From Phlyctochytrium arcticum (lineage: Eukaryota > Chytridiomycota > Chytridiomycetes > Chytridiales > Chytridiaceae): a stretch of DNA of 64,000 nucleotides. The notes below the pieces were generated by a model, which was given only the letters and a program-made list of their open reading frames with translations, was not told where the DNA came from and did no database searches. Below, piece after piece: positions 51,245 through 63,900 of the stretch. Every line of letters begins with the position of its first letter. The stretch's first letter is position 1. Position numbers and translations under genes: made by a program. The DNA lies in contig JAHLKI010000002.1 of NCBI GenBank assembly GCA_025602905.1, positions 1,674,001 to 1,738,000 of the forward strand, read 5' to 3'.

Positions 51245-54200
51245 ATGTCGAGAGAGAATTTACACATCAGGGCCAATGTCCCCCCCAGGCTTGTCTGCTT
51301 GGACAAATGTTGGACACCGTCGTCGTCGGAAATGGACACGGGAGTCGCGCGACGTCGCTACACCGCCGTTGCTCACTTTGCCAGTCCCTCTCAGCAGCGT
51401 CATAAAGCAAAGATTTCCTTGCCGTCGCCTGGCATGCTATGTTTCAAGTCGGTTCAAAGCAACGAAGGTGTCGACCAAGCAGACTCAAAGCTCACTAGAT
51501 TTTCCCACGCATCCGGATTTGATGATCTGGACCGATCCCTCAATAACCACGAGGGTCGGAATGAAGGTGTGAAAAAGCATTCGGAGGGATTGAGTGATGA
51601 CCTCCGCGAAGGGCCGCAGTCTTATAATGTCATGGTGGGCCGAATGGAGAAGAGATCATTCTCGGGACAGGAGCAATCTCACGTTCCCGAGTGGACCTTG
51701 CCCGAAGAGCAATTCAAAAACTTTCGCCGAGACTCGCTTAAATCAGGCGCGACTTTAACGGAGCCTCTGGATGACGACTCATTCACACATAAAGCACCGA
51801 GTGAAGGGCAAACCAACCAACCCCACGAAATTTTTGCTGAAATGGTTTCAAATGCTTCACAAAACCGCGCGAATCCGCTGATCAGGCGACGGCCATCTTT
51901 GAGAGGCGATACGGGCACATTGTCATCTCCATTTTCTTCTCCTGCCTCATCTGAAAGTGGTACGCCTGTGACTCCGCGGTCCAATCGAACTCGTGCCCAG
52001 CCCGCATCGCTATCTCCCTTCAATCCGATCCACTTTTCCAGCTCCAACTATACTACAAGTGATGGGTCCGAATCGGAAGGGGGTCGATCGACGGGAATGG
52101 ACACACCGCCGATAAGGCATACAGACGGTACACTGAGCAATGGGTTGGTCGATCTAGACGCATCCGCTGCCGTGATGGACGAAAAACTCGCAGAGTTTGA
52201 CGTTTCGCGAGCTCTGGTGCAAGAACTGGTGCAAGCCAAGGAGCGAGCAGATACCGTAGTGAAATGGATCCTAGACATGTGGTACAAGTCGATGGAGGAC
52301 GGTTCAGCTGGAAATACCAATGGATACAAGACGGGCGGCGGAAGCTACATACCTGAGAAACCTACCTATGCTTCCGGAAAAGAGCCACAGATTTCAGCAA
52401 TGATGCATAGCACGTTGCGAGTTCCAGGAATGACGTTTGAACAACTCTACAATGCAACAAAGAAGGCGGCAAGTCAGAAAGCGCCTGACAATCAACGTTC
52501 CCACAGGTTTTTGACGCATTCCAGCAGCTGGCCGCCATCGGTTTTCGGTCAGTATCTAGAGAGTTCATTACAGACTTCCATGTAAATAATAGCGTCTAAC
52601 TTGTTTATTACCAGCGCCCCAACACGACATGTTACTGTCGCGCGTTGAGGGCCTTGCTACCGAGATATTAGAAACGCCAGTCACCGCCATGATCCATACA
52701 AATGCGGCGAGTAACATAATGCACATGTTGCAGGAATTGATCGAGGAACAGCGGAGAATGGTGGTTGCATATTCCGCAGTGGAAGATCTATTGGTCAGGC
52801 TGCAGTTTACATTTGCGCCGGTATCTCGCTTGGCAGAGTCGTTGGTGAGCTTTTAATTCATCTATGAGCACCCATATGGTGTTTGACTGTTTTTATCATT
52901 CAGAATCAATATGCGCGAATTCTGCGCACTGCCTCGGGGTTGGAAGGATTGGCCAAGACGCCCCCATTACCAGCTCGGAATTTGTCGAGACTATCCAGTG
53001 TTGCTAAGGGACATTTCCGGGACGGATCAAATCCTGAAGTTTCTAGTGAAATTATTGCAGCTGCTTCAGCTCTTGCCAATACCGTGAACCCGACACTTCA
53101 CGAAAACACCGAGGACAATAGGTTTTCTTTTCCTGAACGGAGTGCAAATATTGAAATTCCTCGAGGCGGATCATGCGCCAAGGATGGCCCGTTGAGCCCC
53201 AGCGATGGAGCAGCTTCCTTTGATTTGCCGCACTTTCGGGTGCAAGGCCCCCAGAGTGACTCTATAGAGCTTCCTGCTACCCCAAACAGATCAGCGAGCT
53301 TTCATCTTGAAAGCAGGATATTTGAGACGGAGCGCCCACCATTAAAGCATGCTCTTAGCGCCAACGAACTACGAGAGGAGCAAAAATCGACTTTGGTCCG
53401 AATGGTGCGGAATAAAGATACGTCCACGAATGCCATTTCTGACATTGGACGGGATAAGTCGGACAAGCAAATTAAGCGGGTATGTCATGAATAGCACTGT
53501 GACATTCTTCCTCTTGACTGAGCGTTTGTGTGTTACCCTAGAAACCTGTCATTACATTTTTAAAGTCCATCAAGCAAGCGTTCACCAACTCAGGATCAAT
53601 ATCGGCGCCTCAAAGCCCCAATGAATCCTCATCTAGACGATCCGCGACACCCACCACACCATTGTCTGCATGGTCCCGCGCACAAGGGGCCGTGTTCAGC
53701 GCTACATCTACCACAACCGGAGGCTCAAATTCGTCTCTCGAGCTGACAAAAAATCACTCGACTGATACTCTGCCTGAGGCATCCCGGTCTTTGGAAGAGC
53801 CGGTCAAAATCAAAGAACACGTGAAAGCAAATACTGAGGAGCGTGCCAAAGAGCGTGCCGGATCTACCCCCCCAAGCACTTCGGCGCAGTCACGTCCGGC
53901 TGGTAAAGATATGTCACTGCTATGCCGACTGTGTGAGGAACAAGTCCCTGCGCGTACGATCGAGGATCACTCAAAAGTTTGCGCCATCCAGCAAGAATTC
54001 CATTTGAAAAGCTGGAACTGCGATATTAAGCTGCGGAAGTACGCAGCGATATTGGAAGCCAAGAAGGAGCTTTTGCATGTGGAGGTACATAATACTTTGT
54101 ATTGCAGGATGCGTATCTTTCTAACAAGTCCTCACGGTATTTAGGACTTTGATGATTGGACAGACTGGCAGCGCCTTCGTAAAGTGTGCGAATCGGTCGA

Positions 54201-57148
54201 ACATAAAGCCCTCAAGTAAGATAAACCTAATCTGGTATACTGCGCAGCATGAAGTTTAAAGTCCCTTCCGGCTAGAGTTGCTGCGGTTACAGAATATGGC
54301 GGCAAGAAGTCAACAGCAAAGGTGGAAAAATGCATTACGCGTCTGAAAAGATATTTGGAGCTCGAAGCCAAGTATACGGATGTTGACGGTGTTTTCCATG
54401 TCATGAAGAATGTTTTAGACGTGGTATGTTTTTTTGAGACGCTTGACGATGGGTATGATGTTGAAGCGGCTAGAATAGACACAAGAGAAAGCGTGTGCAC
54501 TGCGCGTATGCCTGGATCGGCTTCGTAGCGTCAACATTGAAAAATCACCCGTCAGCGCCACGTTGGAACGTGGTATATCAACCATATCGATCATCAGCGA
54601 TGGGGGATCTTTGGTCCCACCAGCAACGGATACCAGACGACGCAGCCCGTCGTCCACGCTCAAACGAAGCCTGAGCAATGATAGCCATGTGAGCGCCGGT
54701 AGTACTGTTCAGTCGGCTGGTAAGGCACAACACATGCTGGGATTTGAGCACGGATGATTAAAATGAAAGCGCAGAGATCGACCGTACCAGCCAAAATTCT
54801 GCTGGAGGTGGAAGGAAATTCATGTCCATCTTTAGTGCACTCTTAAGTCGGGGGAAAGATACTCGACGCGGGTCAGGCGTACAGCTTGGAGCAGAACCAC
54901 AGGTACTTCCAATCAGGTTTGCTCATTCGAAAACAGAAGATTGAATCATAGTTGAAGGAGCGGCGGCACAAGATCCCATCCATTCGAGACTTTGAGATCA
55001 TGAAGCCAATCAGCCGCGGTGCATTCGGGTACGTTCCCTCCCCCCAATAACTCAAACCAATACATTACAACTCATCACTATCATAGGAAAGTGTACCTGG
55101 CGCGCAAACGCACAACACAAGATTTGTACGCCATCAAAATCCTCAAGAAGCAAGACATGATTAAAAAGAACATGGTTTCCCATGTCCTGGCCGAACGAAA
55201 CGTGCTCGCTCTTTCCAATAACCCCTTTGTGGTCAAGCTCTATTACGCATTCCAGAGTCGCGAGTATCTCTACCTGGTCATGGAATATCTTATCGGAGGT
55301 ACTGGTGCAAGAATGGCCCCTGTACTCAATTTGCCTGACACATGCCTCTAGGGGATTTGAGCTCACTACTTGCAATGTTTGGGACGTTTGGAGAATCAAT
55401 GTCTCGGATGTATGCCGCGGAAGTTGTGTTGGCCCTCGCCTACCTTCATGCCAACGGAATCAGGCATCGGTACGTTTGCATACGACCAATTCTTTCATTC
55501 TCATTCATTTACTAACCTGAAAACATAGGGACCTTAAACCAGATAGTAAATCACTGTCTTTCCGGTCTTGAGGTGGCAATGACTGACTTGGGAATTCTTG
55601 TTCAGATATATTGATCAATGAACAAGGACACATCAAGTTAACGGTGAGAATTTCCCAGGGCATGCCGATGTTCGTGTCTGGAGCTGATAATGTTGTTAGG
55701 ATTTTGGCCTTTCACGAATTACTCTTCCTGAACAAGATTTGACTACGAGTAGCCCAGAGCAGATCCTAGGGGTAAAAAAAAATAGTACTTTGAAATGTTG
55801 TAGGGTGAAACTAAAGCCGGTTACTACGACTTAGAATCTCAAAGCAGTAGCAGCTCGGCGATCCCGCGTGATGCCCGCTTCCTCAAACAGTCGCAGATCA
55901 ATGGAGCTCGGTACAGGCGGCAGCTCAACCTCCAGCTCACTCGCCCTGGTCTCCCCAGGTGCGGAAAAACGAAAGAAGACGCGGAAGGAGCGACCACAAA
56001 ATTCCAGCAAGACACTGCTGGGCACACCCGACTACCTTGCCCCCGAGCTGCTTCTGGGACTGGGTCATGGCCCCGAAGTGGATTGGTGGGCATTGGGTAT
56101 ATGTCTATATGAGTGGATGGTTGGGTTTCCACCTTTTACAGATGAACATCCTGAGGCCATTTTTCGAAATATTCTGGATGGAGGTAAACGCCGTCTCCCA
56201 CCCAACGGCTTCCCCCATCTGTAACTAATCTTGCTATTGAAGTGATTGATTGGCCCGATGATGAGGAAATTTCCTCAGAGGCGCGAGACCTCATTCAACG
56301 ACTTCTGAACCCTGATCCCAAACACCGTCTGCAGGCAGACAGTGTTAAGACGCATCCTTTCTTCAGCGAGGTGGACTGGAGTAAAGTCAGGGAACAACCA
56401 GCTCCCTTTATTCCTAATCCACAGGGCACGACGGATACAAGTTATTTCGATGGTAGGTCTAAACTCGGAATGGAATGAAACTGTTGCTCAAGTCTCATTT
56501 TGCAATCCGGTAGTTCGAAACGAGCGGCACGACATCAAACGACTTTCGCAACACAGTTTGCACAACGCTGTAAATCCCGAAGCGCGCCCACATGAAACAG
56601 TCCGACCAAGAACTGAGCAACGTACACCCGGCATCGCGCAGGGTCATAGTTCCGAGGAGATCGATCAGCACCAAGAGCTTGCAAGCTTGAATTCCAAAAT
56701 CAGTGGGGGTGATCACCTATCCCGGAACGATTCTACCCTATCCTACTACCGTGATGTGAGCGAGGCGGACATCCTCCAACAACATAAATCACGGATCGTT
56801 CCCAAAACCCGACGTTCCAACAAGTATACCACCAGTGACTTTCCCCGAGATATGAGTACCGTATCGCTCGACATTCAATTTCAAGAGTTCACATTCAAAA
56901 ATGTGGTGGGGTTGGGAGAACATAATCGGGATCAGAAGGCCAAACAGCAAAAAGCCGAAGAAGGGGATGATATTATATGTGAAGATCATCCGACGATAGG
57001 GCGGAGTGCACTCAGTAGTGGGCGAAATAGTCTGATAGATCGTCTTGTTGCTGGATATCGACCCAGTCTGGATGCGGCTGGGACAGACGCCATCATTTCA
57101 GGGCCGGCTGCGCAGCTTGGACCTAGCACTGATTCATTGGACGAGTAA
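51245..57148 (+). CDS. RIM15: Rim15 / Greatwall-type AGC protein kinase
   Basis: Nutrient-signalling kinase of 1,655 residues in 17 exons: 51245-52547, 52615-52844, 52904-53479, 53542-54084, 54145-54215, 54276-54423, 54479-54719, 54775-54902, 54952-55028, 55087-55298, 55352-55469, 55529-55545, 55606-55643, 55700-55771, 55835-56183, 56243-56452 and 56514-57148. A C2HC finger at about 833 reads [26 protein letters not shown] residues, as in Rim15. The kinase (about 1090-1480) shows [43 protein letters not shown] and [13 protein letters not shown], with about 80 residues between DFG and APE, a Greatwall-family trait. The C-terminal FQEFTFKNV resembles an AGC tail motif. Rim15 relays TORC1/PKA to endosulfines during quiescence. 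No PAS domain is evident. Exon 12 has only 17 nt. Confidence 0.92.
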
Positions 57149-57257
57149 CCTGTCACACCAGACCTTTGTTTTGCGCAAGATATTTGCAGCGCACTATATA
57201 CCATATATTTGTTTTGGAGAGTAAACCAATGTACATAAAACTACACATATATCACCT

Positions 57258-58060
57258 TTATAAAGAGTACTTTGATACAGGAATGGTCAAGTCCTTTGCC
57301 GCCTTGTTGTCCAGGAACCACATCACCTTGCCCTTGGCACGAACTAGAGACCCCACGTCATTAAAAGACAGGTATTTCGATAAAAGTGTGAATAAAGCAC
57401 AATACCTTTTGCCGCAGGAAGGTCTTCATTATGTTCCACGATTTTCTTGATCATGGAGGCCTTTCCCTCGCCAGTTACCACAAACAGATTGACGTCGGCG
57501 TTGGCCAATAGGGGGAGTGTGAATGTGATGCGTTTTGGGGGTGGTTTCGGACTATCGTCCAAAGAGTCAATCCACTTGTCCTCAACTTTGAGAAGTGCGT
57601 GGCCCGGGAACATTGAGCATGTGTGCCCATCCGGACCAATCCCGAGCAAATTGAGGTCCAATGATGGGGTACCCTCATTCCCGAACACATGCTTGAGATG
57701 TTCAGTGTATCGCTTGGCAGCCTCAGGGCCGTCCACTGATGAATCCGCCGTGTAGATCTGATTGCGAGGAATAGGGACATGGTCAAACAGCTCAGTCTTG
57801 CACAGCAAGTAGTTACTGTCTTCATGATCCAAAGGGACAAGTCGTTCATCGGCCAAAAAGACGTGCCATTTAGAAAAGTCAACCGATTTGTTGCCCTTGA
57901 GTTCTTTTGCCAGCGTTTTGGGCAATGATCCGCCACTTAGGGAGATGGTGAAGCGTCCGTTCTTTTGTATGGCCTCGGCGGATTTCTTGGCCACAAACGC
58001 ATTCAAGGCGTGCGACACATCTTCGGGCGTCGGAAAAGAGTAGATCTCGGGCTTTGACAT
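57258..58060 (-). CDS. 6-phosphogluconolactonase
   Basis: Second enzyme of the oxidative pentose phosphate pathway; hydrolyses 6-phosphogluconolactone in the cytosol. Exons 58060-57406 and 57343-57258, 246 residues, a typical length. It starts MSKPEIYSFPTPEDVSHAL. Family motifs: FTISLSGGSLPKTLAKEL (phosphate-binding), WHVFLADERLVPLDHEDSNY, LLGIGPDGHTCSMFPGH and RITFTLPLLANADVNLFVVT. The second exon gives VRAKGKVMWFLDNKAAKDL. The open frame extends far upstream without an ATG that fits the family, so the chosen ATG is well supported. Yeast Sol3/Sol4 are the likely counterparts. Confidence 0.95.
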
Positions 58061-58332
58061 GATGTGAGTAATGGAAGCAGTAGTTGAGTGACAGAGGATT
58101 CCCGTGAAGATAAAAGCAGCAAGATTGATGTAAATTGTGAGCGATGAGAACTGATCTTGGCAGCCCAATTGCGATGACATTCCAAATCCTGGCACTGTTT
58201 GACTGTATGACTGTGCCGCTGCTTGACGGTTGCATGACTGTGGCCGATTTCGTTTGGCAACGGAATTTGCTCCAACGACATTTTTGCAAGTAAATCGACC
58301 ACAGAAATAAACCACCACTAATACACGACAAT

Positions 58333-59141
58333 ATGTCTGCGTGTATACGACAGCGGGCGCCTGTTCTCGGTCTTGGACGGAGTCTATCCTCCCGAACTTT
58401 TGGTGTGAAAGGTAAGCCATAGTGAAAGTTGCGGGGATATACCAAAACTCAAACCCAATATGATAGGCCAACAGATCACCAGAGGCATTTCGACACAGAG
58501 TCCATGTCTGCAAGGTAAGACCTCTATCATGGAGTGGTGTACGACTCTCTAATGATTGGAACCGAATAGCCGCTGCTCTGTCATTAGCGGAAGATGATGG
58601 TTTGGTATCGTATACCACATCACGCTCAACCAGCAAATTCCCATCACCATCCCCTCTGTCCAAAATCCCTTCTTCCTCCTTCTCGACTACCCGATCCACA
58701 CCCCAACAAACAACATCACTCCCTGTAGCGAAAAGCTCCTCTGGGGGCCCAAAGTCTGGACTGATCGACCCAGCCGAAGGCCTGGACCTCTTTCGTAAGG
58801 AGAGCAAGTACTACGCGATTGTGGAAATCAAAAACCGGCCATACTTTGTCAACAGCCATGACATTATAATAACCATGCGAATGAACGAGCTCCAATTGGG
58901 CGACGTCATTTCGTTGGATCGCGTGCGGGAGATTGGCAGTGCGGATTATACTCTGGAAGGCAACCCTTATATCGACCCCAAATACTTTTCGATCAACGCT
59001 GTTGTGATTGAGCATCCCGTCAACAAGGAAACGGTTGCTATTCACCGAAAGCGACGTAACCGCAACAAGGTTGTTTTCAATCATTCCCATCACACCGCCT
59101 TGCGAATCTCGAGCATTGAAATCAACAAACATGCTGCTTGA
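58333..59141 (+). CDS. MRPL49: mitochondrial large ribosomal subunit protein bL21m
   Basis: Mitoribosomal protein, 232 residues, in three exons: 58333-58411, 58467-58514 and 58570-59141. A basic N-terminus (MSACIRQRAPVLGLGRSLSS) looks like a presequence, and a Ser/Pro/Thr-rich linker follows. The L21 domain is at about 115-225: YYAIVEIKNRPYFVNSHDII, LQLGDVISLDRVREIG, GNPYIDPKYFSINAVVIEHP and KETVAIHRKRRNRNKVVFNH. It stops 47 bp before the end of the converging dysferlin-domain gene. Confidence 0.93.
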
Positions 59142-59188
59142 ACGCAGGAATGCCCCATTCACCAAAAGCGAGAGTTTGTTCATTTGTT

Positions 59189-60317
59189 TTATTTAACTTT
59201 AATCATACCAACTGGATCTACACCTAAACATTTGAGTGCACCGACCCAATCCGAATAGAAGATAAATAGTGGCCTGCATTTCTCCGCAACAGCTTGTTTT
59301 TCTTGTATGAGCGGTGCAAGGATTTTGAGGGCCCGCACACAACTGTCTTGAAAGTCAAAACCGGACAATATTTCGGGTACAACTGCATCAACCTAGGGGT
59401 GTCCTCGTTATCAGCCTGTATACGTTTCTTGAGTCAACGTTATAGACGGTATTTTACCTCTTTCGAAGATATAGGGGTCATTTGTAGCAGCTGGCTGACT
59501 GTTTCTTCGAGAGAGCGGAGCTTCTCACTGTCCAGTCTATAGCGGGACAACTGGGATACCAGCTTGGTACTAGATGTTGGGCCCAGTTCACCTCCAGCAG
59601 GTATGGCATTCGTTGATGACGGGGATATCAATCTGCGCGTTCTTATCCATCGGCGACGGCGTACATAGAGCCCAAGTGTGCATGAGCCTTGCCACTTGTC
59701 TGCGCTAAACTGGGATCCATAGCTCCATCCTTAATGCAAATGCCAGATGAATCTTCTGAGAACGGCTCGTATCACTTCCAAGATCAAATACCATCTAGAA
59801 GGCAAATGAGTCAGTGAGTTACTGGAACGTCTTGCCGTTGACAAAAGAAAGTACCAGAGTCTAAATCGCCATTCATGTCCACGATCCAGTTTGATGCCCA
59901 CTGGGGAAATGCCATACATGAGTACTAGGCACTCATATGTTCTCTAAACATTAAAGACGAACGAACCTCCCACCCTTTTGGACAGGTCGTTTGACGGATG
60001 TCATCCTTTAGCGCGCCGGATTCACTCGACCATGGCGGCGAGTCTGTCGGTAGAAGCGCCTTTTTGCTGAAATGCACCGACCAGTCTACGGACGATCTAA
60101 CTTCCATGTCAGCCTTTTCGTCTCAGTCTAGTAGTGTCGAGACCCATACCCTCGCTCGTTCTCGTAAGTGACATCGGACGCGACATCCGTCGGTCTCGAC
60201 AAAATCCGAGCCTTTTGACATACATAGTAAGAACACGGAATTGAGAATAGTTGGATATCGAACGCTTACCTTGTTGACAACTCTTGCAGTCCCAGACAGG
60301 GCTTGTACTGGTTTCGG
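59189..60317 (-). CDS. dysferlin-domain (peroxin/TECPR-like) protein, 5' part unresolved
   Basis: Recovered only by splicing: minus-strand exons 60317-60270, 60211-60150, 60096-59967, 59900-59855, 59729-59458 and 59392-59189, all in phase. The product contains YENERGSSVDWS, KKALLPTDSPPWSSESGAL, CPKGWEWASNWIVDMNGDLD, SGWSYGSQFSADKWQGSC and YVRRRRWIRTRR, a complete paired dysferlin N/C pattern as in fungal Pex30/Pex23-like and Spo73-like proteins. After a Ser/Thr linker the last exon gives PEILSGFDFQDSCVRALKIL, a helical C-terminal segment. At least one upstream exon lies between 60320 and about 60800; candidates such as HPLYIGIILGNERIFMIP near 60450 could be membrane segments, but phases do not join cleanly. 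Likely at ER or peroxisome membranes, by analogy. Confidence 0.78.
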
Positions 60318-60934
60318 CTATGGCCAAAGTCAATAGGGATAAATTACGAACTACCATTGAATCTTGATGATTAACGTACTTTACTCATTTCACAAGGGTA
60401 TCATGAATATTCGCTCATTGCCGAGGATGATCCCAATATACAGTGGATGGCCCATCATGTGCCATTTAAGTCAACCTACTGTTAACCGTAAGTCTAACCG
60501 GAATCAACATAACCTTACTGCTATAGTGTTGAGCCGCTCGTCCCCCGGGGGATCTGCTACATTCAATAATGAAATTCAAGATGTCGTTGGGCAAACTTTT
60601 TCATTGATTGAACTAGGATTTTGAACCTATATGGCCTCGTCTTCCGTCCAACATTTCAAATAAGCCGTTTTTCGCCGGAAACTTGAAACTTCAAAAGAGC
60701 GGACTCTGGCCTGACGTAATCAGGAAATTCATTCTGGAACTGATTTCTGCAAACCTTCCAGAAACTCCTGCGACGATGCATTATCCACAACTGCCAAAAT
60801 CTAAACTACATTGAACTAATAGGTTCTGCCCACATAGCACCTAATAGCAAGCAACGCAACAGGCCGCAAGGAGCATCAGCGTCTCGAATTCTGGAGCTGC
60901 AAAGTCTTAATCCAAGTTTGCTTGACCAGCAGCA
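60318..60934. other. unresolved 5' exons of the dysferlin-domain gene and promoter of the CSC1-like gene
   Basis: Minus-strand fragments of protein-like composition occur (MMGHPLYIGIILGNERIF near 60456-60400; NEFPDYVRPESALLKFQVSG near 60733-60674). They probably belong to the dysferlin-domain gene, but no single model is forced. The right end must be the CSC1-like promoter. Confidence 0.4.
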
Positions 60935-63900
60935 ATGTCTTCACCTCTCCCTTCACCATCAGTTCCCTCGCCATCGCCATCGCCAGAGGAAACTTTACCT
61001 GTGATCGGTATTCGCCCCATCTTCTATCTGCCAGATCCGTCAATAGGCGCTGCTTGGTTATGGTTTGGCGTGGCAGCTCTCGTCACAATTGTCTGTTTCA
61101 CTCTCTATGAATTCATCCGGAAGCGACATAGTCTCCGCAGAGTCCTCTACACTCGGGTCGTCACTAATCGGTACTTGTTAACTACTTATATATCTTCAAT
61201 AAGGATCTAATGCCCATATAGACGAGAATGCCCGCCAATCCCACAAAAGAGGTTTGGATGGCTGCAGCAGGTGTGGAGGACGCCGGAAACTTACTATCTT
61301 GAAAATGTTGGACTAGATGCCGTGATGTATGTGCTTGTGCGCAGGGCTGGTCCTTTTCTGTGATGGCCACTAATACTCAAATTTCGATAGGTTCCTGCGT
61401 TTTTTGAAAATGTCATTGACCATTGTGATCATCTTGATCTGCGTCGTCATACCTACTTTGATTCCCATCAATTACTATTCCAATCCGCAACAAGCAGACG
61501 GTAATCGTAGTTTGGTCAATACGACGAATGGCGAGATCAAGTTTGGCAGCGAATCACTCGGAGACTACTCTTTCGCCAACGTCCCACATGGATCAAATTT
61601 TCTATGGGCTCACTTGATCACCACGTACTTTGTATCCGGCATAGTGTACTACTTTCTGTTTACCTTCTATCGGGATTTCGTCCATCTCGCCTCGAGATAT
61701 ATCCATGAAAACGATGGTATCATGACAAAGCGGACCTCACAGTGGCGGAAAGGGGAGCTGGTGCAATTGCGGACGATCTTGGTACAGGATATACCAGAGT
61801 CGCTGCAACAGGATGACAAGCTGAAAGCTTGGTTTGAGAACCTGGATATTGGGGAGGTGGAGACAGCTTTGGTGGATCGTGATGCGGGGAATAGCGTCAT
61901 GAAGCTTTCAAAACAACGGGAACGCGCCCTGAAAAAACTAGAGCGGGCGTACGTCAGATGGCTCGTCAATATCGATCGAGAAAGAAGGAAACAGGCCGGT
62001 GAACGAGTCTGGTTCTACACGCCTGGTCGTCTCTTACGGTTGCACGCAGCAAACATTGATATTGCCGACTTGGGCTTGGACTTTCATACCCTCGAAAAAC
62101 TACGACCTTTTAGGCGGAAAACGCGACGAGAAAAGAATTCTGGATACACCTATGATGAGATTGATCACTTCAACAAAAAGTTGACGGATCTCACGGTGCA
62201 ATTGAAACATTTGCGAAGATGGGGACGGGGGCGACCCGAGATGCTGTATAACGACCCCAACATCATCTCTTCCACCGCCGCGGCGTTCGTCACTTTCAAG
62301 ACTCAGCGGTCTGCCCAGTTGGCCGTGCAGCTTCTCCTAACCACGTCCGACAATTACTGGACCATGGGTGTCAAGCTCGCCCCAGCAGTTCAAGACGTGC
62401 TATGGGAAAACATCTCATTACCAGCCTGGCGTCGTGAAACGCAAAAATGGGGCGTGACACTCATTTCGTTCGTTTTTACTTTCTTTTGGATCCTCCCAAC
62501 ATCACTGATTGCCGCCCTAACGAGTTTGGAGTCTTTGGCAAAAGTCCCTGCGTTCAGTCAAGCCGTAGCTCGAATAGCCCAGTCAGAAAGGATCTACGTT
62601 CTAATCACCGCTATTGGGCCACCATTGGTTGTCAACAGTTTCAACCTCATTGTTCCCTTTATTTTGGAATGTAAGTCCTTCAACCCCCTTTAACGCGGAC
62701 CAGCAAGCAGGTCCTAATCAATTCATTAGGGCTCTCGTACCGTCAAGGCTGGGAATCAAATTCCCGGGTTGAACGCGCAACCATGTCAAAATACTTTTTC
62801 TTCCTCTTCTTCAACATATTCTTCGTCTTTACCCTCGCCCAAACCCTCTCCAAAGTCGTCGGCGAGTTTTTCCGCAACCCTATATCCATCGTCAACTTGG
62901 CCGTGCTTTACTTACCCGCAGGAGCATCGTTTTTCATTAATTATGTAAGTTTCATCGATTCGACTTGGTTTGATGGGTGACTGATTTTTGTGCCAAGATT
63001 ATTCTTAATCTTATGACTTTTGCGGTCGAGCTCTTACGCCCCGGGATCATGATTGTTATTCTATTCGGGCGATGGCTAGTCAAAACCCCGCGCGATTTCC
63101 ACAATCTCAGCATCTTTTCCAGTTACATCAACTACGGAATGTTGTACCCAATGCACGTCCTTATTCTCATCATCGTCATTTGCTATTCTTCGATTGCTCC
63201 CTTCATTCTGTTGCCGGCTGCAGCATACTTTGCGCTGGCCTGGGTCGTCTACCGCAACCAGTTATTGTACGTCTACGTCAAAGAGTGGGAAAGTTTTGGA
63301 CAGCATGGGGCTATGGCGTTCAAACGGTGCCTGACTGGACTGGGCGTCATGCAGGTGTTGATGACTGGACTACTTTTCGGAAGTGATGGTAATTATTTTA
63401 CCGTACTGTTGGTGTTTGATGATTACTGACGGCTGAACTAGCGACTGTACCGGGCGCACTCTGTGTTCCGCTCATCATTCTTACGATTATTTTCCACTTT
63501 TATTGTCGAAAAGTGTTTGACAAGGGGTCGTACCTCGTCCCACTTGATCGGTTGACGACAGCCAAGAAGTCTCAATCTCAATCTGGAGCAGACATCGCTA
63601 GTTCCGGGAATGTGGAGGAATCCCCTGCGTCGTCGGATCTTCAGGCGCCGCCGGAAAAAGGTTATAAAGGGATTCCAAAATCGGCTGTAGCTCCCTCTGT
63701 CCTAGCCGCCGCCGCAACCAACAAGTCACCATCCTCCCCGGAAGTTGATCCTAAACAGAGCTTAGACTCCAACATCGGCAGTCTCCCCGCCTCAGATATC
63801 GTCACCTCCGCCGAAGAACAAGCCCTAGAACGGTACCCCACCAAATACGCCAACCCCCTCTTCTCCAAACCCCTTTCGAGGCCGTGGCTGCCTGTATCCA

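Noticed and set aside
58061..58807. N-terminal extension of the 6-phosphogluconolactonase frame by about 240 codons
   Set aside because: The family begins at MSKPEIYSF; the extension overlaps exons of bL21m on the other strand and has no family match.
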